Positions 23,401 through 35,400 of a stretch of 64,000 nt of DNA are shown here, one piece after another. How positions within the stretch are numbered: position 1 is the stretch's first letter; every line of letters starts with the position of its first letter. The stretch is from Chionoecetes opilio (lineage: Eukaryota; Arthropoda; Malacostraca; Decapoda; Majidae), in assembly GCA_016584305.1 (NCBI GenBank), contig JACEEZ010007152.1, positions 67,501-131,500 of the forward strand, in the 5' to 3' direction. The notes beneath the pieces are model-generated. The model was not told the DNA's origin and searched no databases. It saw nothing but the letters and a program-made list of their open reading frames with translations. The translations under genes were made by a program, and so were the position numbers.

Positions 23401-26400
23401 GGAAGTGCCAGGTGAGAGTAAGGCGATGGAGGTGGTTTGGGCACGTGAAGAGGAGAGAAGGTGGTGAGGCATTGGGGAGAGCTGTTGGAGTGGAAGTGCC
23501 AGGTGAGAGTAAGGAGATTGAAGTGGTTTGGGCACGTGAAGAGGAGAGAAGGTGGTGAGGCATTGGGGAGAGCTGTTGGAGTGGAAGTGCCAGGTGAGAG
23601 TAAGGAGATGGAGGTGGTTTGGGCACGTGAAGAGGAGAGAAGGTGGTGAGGCATTGGGGAGAGCTGTTGGAGTGGAAGTGCCAGGTGAGAGTAAGGAGAT
23701 GGAGGTGGTTTGGGCACGTGAAGAGGAGAGAAGGTGGTGAGGCATTGGGGAGAGCTGTTGGAGTGGAAGTGCCAGGTGAGAGTAAGGAGATGGAGGTGGT
23801 TTGGGCACGTGAAGAGGAGAGAAGGTGGTGAGGCATTGGGGAGAGCTGTTGGAGTGGAAGTGCCAGGTGAGAGTAAGGAGATGGAGGTGGTTTGGGCACG
23901 TGAAGAGGAGAGAAGGTGGTGAGGCATTGGGGAGAGCTGTTGGAGTGGAAGTGCCAGGTGAGAGTAAGGAGATGGAGGTGGTTTGGGCACGTGAAGAGGA
24001 GAGAAGGTGGTGAGGCATTGGGGAGAGCTGTTGGAGTGGAAGTGCCAGGTGAGAGTAAGGAGATGGAGGTGGTTTGGGCACGTGAAGAGGAGAGAAGATG
24101 GTGAGGCATTGGGGAGAGCTGTTGGAGTGGAAGTGCCAGGTGAGAGTAAGGAGATGGAGGTGGTTTGGGCACGTGAAGAGGAGAGAAGGTGGTGAGGCAT
24201 TGGGGAGAGCTGTTGGAGTGGAAGTGCCAGGTGAGAGTAAGGCGATGGAGGTGGTTTGGGCACGTGAAGAGGAGAGAAGGTGGTGAGGCATTGGGGAGAG
24301 CTGTTGGAGTGGAAGTGCCAGGTGAGAGTAAGGAGATGGAGGTGGTTTGGGCACGTGAAGAGGAGAGAAGACATAAGACATATGCCTTCTTAGCCTCCCT
24401 ACTAGCACAGACTTTCCTATGTGCTAAACTAGAATGCACTTCAATAGAGCAATAATAATATAATGACCTCTGTATGAACTTGCCGAAGTTTGTCATTGAG
24501 AGCTGTCACTTTTTTTTATATATCTTTTTCATTTTATTTTCTTCATTTTGGGATTGATGAATATGTGAGCAGCAGATTCATGAACAGCAATGGCTTCCTG
24601 TAATAGTTATGCCTGCGCCACATGACAAGGATGCTGTAATGAGTATGTACAGTACAGGTTGAAGTTCCCAAACTCGGCAACCTCGGGACCAGCGCCGAGC
24701 CGAGTAATGGAATTTTCCGACTTTTAGAACGTAGATATATTAAGGGGAAAAAAAGCATGAAAAAAAATCACAGGAAAAAATTATTTGGATTCTAATACGG
24801 TATATAATACGTACTGAGACGTACTTTTCTTTTCACTTCCACCAGTAGGTGTTCCTGGACGTTTGGGAGCCATAATACCAATAACAGACCTGTAGAAGTA
24901 CACAAAATAACAGTGTACACAACTCTACAGTCACAACACCACTGAACAATAACAACAAACAAATCGGCGGGAGAAACCAAGCGGCCTAGTGTGGTGGCAC
25001 CCAGCGGCCGACCCGGCAACTACGCGCCGGGTTTTGGGTGTTCTGCCGGGTTTTGGAAAATCCGGAACCATAGCCGAGTTTTGGGTGTTGCCGAGTTTGG
25101 GAACTTCAACCTATAATAATTATGTATAAGGTTGATTAGGGACACATTATAAAGTGGGGTGGTTGGTACACAGGGCTGGAAATACATTGTTTTTGTACTG
25201 TGCAGCGATGAGTCCGAAGCCGCCTCTCAACGAACCATCAGTCTTATTGTCTAAACTCATGTCCTTTCTTACTGCCTGACATCCATCCATTCTGGCATCC
25301 ACTCCATGCAAACATTGTCCTTTCATTCCTTTCCTTTAAAAACTGGTTCACAAATAGGGTGGTAAATGATTGGAATGAACTCAGTAGACAGGTAGTTAGT
25401 GCAGAGTCATTAGGGAGCTTTAAAAGGAGGCTAGATAAATTCATGGATGGGGATGAAAGGTGGATGTAGGTAGTGTTAAGTAACAGGAACTACCACGTGT
25501 AGGTCTCCCAGCCTCTTGTAGCTTCCTTATTTTTTTATATTCTAATGTTCTTTCTGTTTTTCTTAATGTTTATACCCATATTAATAACTGACTCATTCCC
25601 GTTGCAGCATTACCATGACCTGACCCTTGTGTCCCGTGACTCACTGAAGGTGGTGACCGAGGCACTCATACACCAGATCATTGGTGAGCGCTTCTCCCGG
25701 CTGTCAGAGAGCACCAGGAGGCAGCTGCTGTGGCTGGTGAGGGAGCTGGTGAAGACCGGCATCAACAATGTGGAGGGCGTGGTGTGGTGCCTCCTCAGAC
25801 AGATTGCCGGGGGAGACGTGTCGCCCAAGAATGTGTGGCTGGCCGAGAGTCTGGTGGACATACTCAGAGAAAATAGGTGAGTAGGATATATAAAGTATAA
25901 AGTATAATATATAAGAAAGTTTGATAGACATACTCAGAGAAAATAGGTGATTAGTACATGGTATAATGCATGAGAGAGGTAGTATCAGGTATGGATTTGT
26001 TTTAGCTTCCCATTATGCAACACATTTTCAAGTAGGTTGTTGTCATTATGTTGTATAATAATTTTCCAGGCCGTGGTTGGACAAGTTCCCGGTGATCGTG
26101 GCGTCGGTGACCTACACTTACCTGCGCATCCTTGAGGACCACAATGGCCCCCAGTACACAGTGCTCCGGCAGAAGGAGGTCGGCTTTGTGGTGGGACTAC
26201 TGAGAGAACGATTTCAGGTGCGTATTTTTTTTATTTACATTTATAGTATTTTTTATTTACATCAACAACTTGGATAGTGGGATTAGCAGTGATGTCTGCA
26301 AGTTTGCTGATGCTACTAAGGTAGGTAGGATTATTAGATCACAGTCTGATGTTAACAGTTTGCAGGGAGACTTAGATAAACTTAATGAGTGGGTAGTCAG

Positions 26401-29400
26401 ATGGCAGATGGAATTTAATATTGAGTAGCGTAATGAATGTTGGTAGAAAAATCCTGGTAATAGATACACCATAACGCAATGTATCGCTGAAAAGATCAGA
26501 AGGTGGAAAAGATCTTGGAGTGAGGGTGAGCCCAGACCTCCGTCCTAGGAAACAATGTATTGAGGCCAGAAATAGAGCTAATAGGGTTTTAGGATTCATT
26601 ACCAGGAGTGTTAAAAGTAGAAGTGATGAGGTTATTCTAAAGCTTTATTTGGCTCTAGTTAGACCTCACCTAAACTATGCGGTTCAGTTTTGGTCTCAGC
26701 ATTAGTTTGCAAAATAATAATTCCCAAGATGTGGTGGTTGTCATTGCTTTCCCAGGACAGTTTACCATTTGCCGAATTAGTTTACAAAATAATAAGTCAA
26801 GATGTGGTGGTTGTCATTGTTTCCCCAGGACAGTTTACCATTTGCCGCATTAGTTTACGAAATGATAAGTCAAGATGTGGTGTTTGTCATTGTTTCCCCA
26901 GGACAGTTTACCATTTGCCGCATTAGTTTACGAAATAATAAGTCAAGATGTGGTGTTTGTCATTGCTTTCCCAGGACAGTTTACCATTTTCTGATTTAAT
27001 GTACAAACGAATAGTTCTCTCAATGTGGTGTTTGTCATTGCTTGCCGCAGGACTGACTAACTTGTGTTATTTACCTGAGTTCTTTAGGTTTTGTTAAGGT
27101 TTCAGCCCCTCTTGTGTATTTTACCTGAGTTCTTGGGGCTTTCTGAAGTGACCATTTTCTGATTAACCCCTTCACGCCCAGATCTTTCCCTTGCTATGAA
27201 AAATTGTCTGTTGTTAGCCATAAAATAACGAAAAGTAACTGAATATACTGAATTAGCTAGTGGACAAGGATACTAAACAGGTCATAGCTATAAAATATTG
27301 CTTATAGTCACAAAAAATCATCTAATGGTACCTAAATTACAATGAAAATTACGTTCTGGGTCTCAAGGGGTTAATGCACAAATGAATAGTTCTCTCAAAG
27401 TGGTGTTTGTTGTTCCCCCAGGACTGCCTGATGATCGGCAGGGACTTGGTGCGGTTGCTGCAGAACATTGCCAAGATCCAGGAGATTGAGGCCTTCTGGC
27501 GGGACATGATCCACAACCCCACCTCCCTGTGCTCCAGCTTTGCAGGTGACCTTACCTAGAGTCTATTTTATTTATTAGGGTCAAAATGCAGTAAGGAAGC
27601 CACGCCCCCTGCCTCTCCTTCTATTCTACGGGGCAGCTGATTGGTGCATTCCTCATATCATCACTACCAATCACAATATTCTCACTACTTAACAGCGGCG
27701 TGACCACTGGACAGAGCAATCTTCACTACAAAGGGATTTTTGATTTTGTCACCCTCTAGTGGAGATTGCTCTGTCCAGTGGTCACGCGCTGTTAAGTAGT
27801 GAAAATATTGTGATTGGCAGTGATGATACGAGGAATGCACCAATCAGCTGCCCCGTAGAATAGAAGGGGAGGCAGGGGGCGTGGCTTCCTTACTGCATTT
27901 TGACCATAATAATTTTTTTTTACTATAGTCACAGTGATGTTTGTTAATCCTTTGTAATCACTTATACATACATACAGGGACCTTCACCTATAACATCACA
28001 GGTGTCACTATAAAAATCCAGCCTGCGCCAACCAACGGGCGGAGGGCCAGCCATCACGTCCCTCCAGATTGATGATAAATAGCCTACAGGCACTGCGCAT
28101 AGGCTTAAACGTCAAAAAATGAAAGAAAAAAAAACTCCCTTAATATATCCCTCATATACACACATACTCCTTATTTACCTATTATAAGTATAGTAGTCGT
28201 GTATTTTCATGCCATTTTTATTTCGTGCTAATCATATTGATGTTTGTTATTCCTTTGTAATCACTTATATATTCCCTTAGTTGTCTGTTGTAAGTATAGT
28301 CGTGTATAGAAGAAATTAATCCTTTATTGACTTGCGAATGCATATACAGGTTGAAGTTCCCAAACTCGGCAACCTCGGGACCAGCGCCGAGCCGAGTAAT
28401 GGAATTTTCCGACTTTTAGAACGTAGATATATTAAGGGGAAAAAAAGCATCCAACTTCTTCAAAAGGTCAATTTTCTCAGAAATAGTTAACACATTGTTC
28501 TTCCTTTTCTTTTCCCTTCCACCAGTAGGTGTTCCTGGACGTTTGGGAGCCATAATACCAATAACAGACCTGTAGAAGTACACAAAATAACAGTGTACAC
28601 AACTCTACAGTCACAACACCACTGAACAATAACAACAAACAAATCGGCGGGAGAAACCAAGCGGCCTAGTGTGGTGGCACCCAGCGGCCGACCCGGCAAC
28701 TACGCGCCGGGTTTTGGAAAATCCGGAACCATAGCCGAGTTTTGGGTGTTGCCGAGTCTTGGGATGCCGAGTTTAGGAACTTCAACCTGTATATACAATG
28801 CGAATTTATATACATATTATATTTATATACATCCTTCATTGAGTTGTGTAAAGCCTTGACATGTATGTACTATTAACATTTACAGATGTTCCCAAGGTTT
28901 TATATATAACTTAAAATGTATATAATTCCAGCATTACTCTTGTCAATACAGAATACTAAACACTACATTGTAAGCAGATTTTTTTTTTCTTCCAGTTTTC
29001 CAGTTTCCAGCAGCAGACAAATAGTGATAATAAGCCTTAATACTCTACTATTTAAGGGTCATATTGGGGTACTATAGAGACAAATAGTGATAATAAGCCT
29101 TAATACTCTACTATTTAAGGGTCATATTGGGGTACTATAGAGACAAATAGTGATAATAAGCCTTAATACTCTACTATTTAAGGGTCATATTGGGGTACTG
29201 TAGAGACAAATAGTGATAATAAGCCTTAATACTCTACTATTTAAGGGTCATATTGGGGTACTATAGAGACAAATAGTGATAATAAGCCTTAATACTCTAC
29301 TATTTAAGGGTCATATTGGGATACTATAGAGACAAATAGTGATAATAAGCCTTAATACTCTACTATTTAAGGGTCATATTGGGGCAAATCTGTACTGTAA

Positions 29401-32400
29401 ACTTTTTTTGGGTAAAAACGTAGATAGTTCCAGTTTGACACAGAATTCACTTTGGTGGATGAAACAATTTTTTCTGGTGAGGTTTGATGTGTTTTGAATG
29501 AATCTGCTTTTTTTTAGATATAGGTTTGGTTAGGTTCAATTTATTTTTCAATCATTTTTGCAAATCTCAAAAAAAATATATATATAAAAGAATAGTGATT
29601 TGCGACAGAAACGGTTAGCAGATTAATTCAAAACACATCAAAATTCACCAGAAAGTAATAGTTCGTCCACCAAAGTGAATTCAGTGTCAAACTGGAAATT
29701 TACCCAAAAAAAGTTTACAGTACAGATTTGCCCCAATATGACCCTTAAATAATAGAGTATTAAGGCTTATTATCACTATTTGTCTCTAGTACCCCAATAT
29801 GACCCTTAAATAGTAGAGTATTAAGGCTTATTATCACTATTTGTCTCTAGTACCCCAATATGACCCTTAAATAGTAGAGTATTAAGGCTTATTATCACTT
29901 TGTCTCTAGTACCCCAATATGACCCTTAAATAGTAGAGTATTAAGGCTTATTATCACTATTTGTCTATAGTACCCCAATATGACCCTTAAATAGTAGAGT
30001 ATTAAGGCTTATTATCACTATTTGTCTATAGTATCCCAATATGACCCTTAAATAGTAGAGTAGTAAGGCTTATTATCACTATTTGTCTCTATAGTACCCC
30101 AATATGACCCTTAGATAGTAGAGTATTAAGGCTTATTATCACTATTTGTCTCTATAGTACCCCAATATGACCCTTAAATAGTAGAGTAGTAAGGCTTATT
30201 ATCACTATTTGTCTATAGTACCCCAATATGACCCTTAAATAGTAGAGTATTAAGGCTTATTATCACTATTTGTCTCTATAGTACCCCAATATGACCCTTA
30301 AATAGTAGAGTATTAAGGCTTATTATCACTATTTGTCTCTATAGTACCCCAATATGACCCTTAAATAGTAGAGTATTAAGGCTTATTATCACTATTTGTC
30401 TCTAGTACCCCAATATGACCCTTAAATAGTAGAGTATTAAGGCTTATTATCACTATTTCCCTCTCTCTCTTTCCAGGAATTCTTCAGCTTCTTCAAACGC
30501 GAACGTCACGAAGATTTTTTGTGGTCAGATTAACTCCGGAGATGGAAAAGAAGATTGTGTTCCTATGTACAGACGTGAAGTTTGGGATGCAGAAGAGGTA
30601 TCAAGAGTGGTTCCAAAGACAGGTAGGTGACGTGTTGTTGACGGTGACGTGTTGTTGACGGTGACGTGTTGTGTTGTGTTTTGAGGAGGCAAGGATTCTG
30701 GAAGCATTAACGTCGCCACACACGATATTCAGTTCAATCAGTGTCATTGTAATTCCAATTTATCCTTTAGCATCAGATCTGTTTCTATTTCGGAATTGAT
30801 TTATTAATGTTGACAAAGGCCTGATCGTCTTTTTTACATGGCTATTTCATTCGTGCTATTCCATAAATCTCCATCATGTAAGCCTTTGCCTAAAGCTTCA
30901 CTTTCTGGCTCCACACTAAAGGTTCTCCCTGACTTAAGGCCGATTTTTCAAACATAGACTTGTGCTAACCTAAGACTAACCATGGCTTTAGACCAGACAT
31001 TTAAGCTTTTTAACTATTTTTCCAGGGGGTTTAGTCTCAGATTGGAATTGCTAGACACTCACTAACCTCTCCAACATCCAAGTCTAATGATATTATACCC
31101 CGGACAAATGTTTAAGGCACTGAAATGTCTGTCTAAAGCCATGGTTAGTCTTAGGTTAGCCCAAGTCCAGGTTTGAAAAATCGGCCATTAGTGTGTATAC
31201 CATATTAGAACACTGATTGTATATACATTTTCAGCTCAGTTATTAATATGTGTAGTGCAAAGAAAAGACAAACAGAAAGGGATAAGATAAGATAAGATTT
31301 TGATCCTATCTAGACACTTTGCAAGTACCAACTACAAGGTTATTGACTATACAAAGCGCCGCCACGTCAGCACGAACTAGGCGGACTCGAACCGCTGACC
31401 GAATGCACAGGGACGCTGCACATTGCGACCTCACGTCTCTACCAATCTTGCCACCCTGACGGACAGAAAGGAATGAAAGGATAGCTGTTTGCATGGAGTG
31501 GATAGCAGCAAAGAATGAATGAGGACTTCTTTGTGATGGCACCACATGTATCAGATGTCATAAAAGGACATCAGTTTAGACAGAAAGACAAGTACCCTGA
31601 CATCTGTTTTCCAAAGACCAAGATTACCTAATGCTCACCTGATAATCTTACCCTCCCTCCAGTACCTGAAGTTCTGAACACACCAATACTAAAGATAATA
31701 TTACCTTAACACTAACGATACCCTTGTCCTCCCCCCAATACCTGAACAAACCAATACTAAAGGTAACAACAACATTGCCTTAATACTAAAGAGACCATTG
31801 TCTTTCCCTCAGTATCTTCAACATTGCTTTAATATTCAACATTGACTTAATACTAAAAATAACATTGTCTTGTCTTCCCCCTTAGTACCTGAACACAGAC
31901 AGCTATACCACAGATAACATCGCCTTAACACTAAAGATACTATTCCTCCTCCCGCCAGTACCTGAACACACATTGCCTTAACATAAAAGATACCAATACC
32001 TTAATAATAAATATCAATGCCTCAATACTAAAGATACCATTACTCCTCCTCCTCCCCGCAGTACCTGAACACGCCGGAGAGCCAAACTCTGCGCTGTGAC
32101 CTGATTCGCTTCATCATCGGCTGCATCCACCCCTCCAACGAGGTGCTCTGCTCCGACATCATCCCGCGCTGGGCCGTGATTGGCTGGCTGCTCTCCTCCT
32201 GCACCTCCCCCGTCGCCACCGCCAACTCCAAGCTGGCGCTCTTCTACGACTGGCTCCTCTACAACACCGAGACAGACAACATCATGAATATTGGTGAGCT
32301 GCGATGCTAGCTTGTAAAGGGGAGCTGGAATGTTAGCTTGTAAGGGGTAGTGTGTATATATGTGTGTGTGTGTATATTTTGGAGATATAGACAGATAACA

Positions 32401-35400
32401 TCTTGAATATTGGTGGGCTGCGATGCTAGCTTGTAAAGGGGAGCTGGAATGTTAGCTTGTAAGGGGTAGTGTGTATATGTGTGTGTGTGTGTATATTTTG
32501 GAGATATAGACAGATAACATCATGAATATTGGTGGGCTGGGATGTTAGCTTGTAAGAGTGTGTGTGTGTGTGTGTGTGACAGTTTTAGGGATGCTTTTTG
32601 TATGTTTTATTAGTAAGAATGTATGACGTTTTACTCAAAGCAGTACAATATATACAGTTATATGTGTACAAATTGATATGGGAAATTCTGTGTGGCTAGC
32701 AACATGGCATCCATATGTGCATTTTCTATCATGAATTCCTCCCGCTAAAGCAATGCCTTTCCCCTCCAATTTTATATGCTCATGCAACTGCTTTTAAATG
32801 CAACTAAGAAAATGAGAGTAACATCCAACATGCGATGAACGTTCACTTTCGTCTCTGCCCTATTCTCATCTGCCATGCACAGAGTATATTACCAAGTCAT
32901 TACCTGGCCATTGGTAACATTGTCTGCACCCTCAGTAACAGAGAGGAGAGGCTGTGCCATACAAACATAGGGATTATTGATGTTCAGTGGTATTGAATAT
33001 GACTGGCTTGAAAATGTTGCCTCTCATCACTGAATATTTTGCATTAGAAAACATTGTCTAAAAAAGCCACCATCACTATTTCTTTTCTTTTTTCTGTATT
33101 TATGTCTATTTGTATTTTGTTATAGACCTACGTGTGCCATGAATAATGAGGTTTACCTGTGCTAATATGGAGGGTGAGGGATTTATGGATCTCTATAACA
33201 TTTTATGCACCATGAGTTGTAATTGTTGTTTTGGTGGACTCATGAACATTGGGATTTATTCATTTTTATAACATTTTATGCACCATGAGTTGTAATTGCT
33301 GTTTTGGTGGACTCATGAACATTGGGATTTATTAATTTTTATAACATTTTATGCACCATGAGTTGTAATTGTTGTTTTGGTGGACTCATGAACATTGGGA
33401 TTTATTAATTTTTATAACATTTTATGCACCATGAATTGTATTATTGTTGTGTTGGTGAAGTGACCTGAGTGTTGTGTGTTGCAGAGCCTGGCATCCTGGT
33501 GATGTACCACTCCATGCGGCCACACCCAGTGCTCACCACGTCCCTGCTCGACTTCATCTGCAGGGTGAGTGAGGGGCCGCGGGAAGCCTTGGTGATGTTG
33601 AGAGTTATGACACTACCCAAGAAAACATACAGCTATCCATATTTATTTTGTGCATTGTATTGTATCACATGTTTTAATTATGGTAACTCCCCATTATGAA
33701 ACCTTTTTAATGTTGACTAAAATTTCACAAATGTCTGCTTTCAGATTGTTTTTTAATAATATCTGAATAAGCTTTTAATGTTGACTGAAATCTCCCGAAC
33801 GTGTGATTCCATATTATCCCACGAAATTAATAAAAAAAGTGGTTCATTTGTTTCATCAATGAAGTCTTCTATATTTATTTTACACATTTCAAGGTATATA
33901 TAAGTTGATCCCCCACATGATCAATCTTTTAATCTAAGCTATCCATATTTATTTTGTGTATTCTATTGTATCACATGTTTTAACCCTCACGCACCAAAAG
34001 TTTAATAAGTTTCTCTTTCCACTGCGACATCCGTCTGGGGCTCCCTAAGGGGCTCCGCGGAATGGCCTGACTGTGCGGCGAATTTTTTATTTATGTTATC
34101 AATTTCACCCACGCGTATTCTTTTTTACTGGCATTATTATATATCGTTGGTTTTGCAAGAGATTATTCTGCCTTAGGAAAGAAAAAAATAACAAGAAATG
34201 CAAATAAATAGCGGAGCTTACCGACTCCCCAAAAAACATTGAGTAAAGAGAAATAAGAAATACTTACGTTCACCACTTCGTAGCTCGAAACTTCCTGAGT
34301 CGACTTGTTATGGTTTATATGCCAATAAAAGCGGATTTTTATGAGGATTCCAACGCTGCCATTATAATTTTCATATGGCCAGTAGTTCTTGAGAAAATGG
34401 AGGAAAACTGAAACACATGTTGGAAGACGGATTAGGCTACAAATATGGCTTACCCGGCTCGGGACACGTTTTAAAGAGACTACAGTCTGCGCGGACAGGC
34501 TGCCTGCTGAGAGGAAACTGAGACACAGGCCCTTATCATTTCAAATCCACCCTCACGAGAGAGTTGACAATTAGTTTATTTTATAGGTCTAGTTTGGATC
34601 TTTGACGCAGAAAATTTTGACGAGATTCTGATAAATACTTTATTTTTGGCGAATTTTTACAAGTTTTTTGACGCGAATCGCCTCAAAAGCTCAGATGTAG
34701 ACGGTTCAGTTTTGACGCGAATCGCGTCACGGTGCGTGAGAGGGTTAAGTTCATTCTTCTTTCTGTTTAACGTCAGTTTTTCCAATATTTTTTGAGGTTA
34801 GACGGCCGATGATACGCTTCCAACTATCTCTATCCAATACCTTAACTTCTTCAATGCCCAATGCTGCCAGATCCTCTTCAATGCAGTATCCTCTTCCTCT
34901 TCAATACATGTTTTAAGTTAATCCCCCACATGAAATCTTTTAACGTTGACTGACATCTCCGTAACGTGTGCTTCCAGATCACCCCCGCCTTCCACCCTCC
35001 CCTGGGCGACAAGGTGAGGGCCGGCGTGCACAACTCCCTCAAGCAGATCCTGGAGAAGCGCGTCGTGCAGTCCCTGGAGCCGCTCTTCGACAACCGACAC
35101 ATGGACGTGGAATTACGGAAGCTCATTCGCGAAACATTCCCGGAATTCTGTGCAAACTCCGTCATGGGCGAGGCGAAACACGAGGACTTTGTGGCGCCGG
35201 TCTCCTCGCAGTCGGTCACCACGATGGACCTCATGGCGGAGACTGGGCTGGACTTCGGGGCGTCGACGGTGAACAGTGACAGTGAAGTAAACAGTAATAA
35301 TCACATAGGGCCGGAGGACGCAATGTTTAGCGAGGACGAAGAGGAACCACCCGCCCAAAAGCCCCTTCCTCCGCCTGTTACGAAGACCAAAGTGGAGAAA

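Noticed and set aside
26225..26705. Active reverse transcriptase
   Set aside because: The FADD motif is FADA, the frame is broken by stops and shifts, and only palm/thumb pieces remain.
29018..30459. CRISPR-like regularly spaced repeats
   Set aside because: Units abut without unique spacers, the arrays face each other and the context is a eukaryotic intron.
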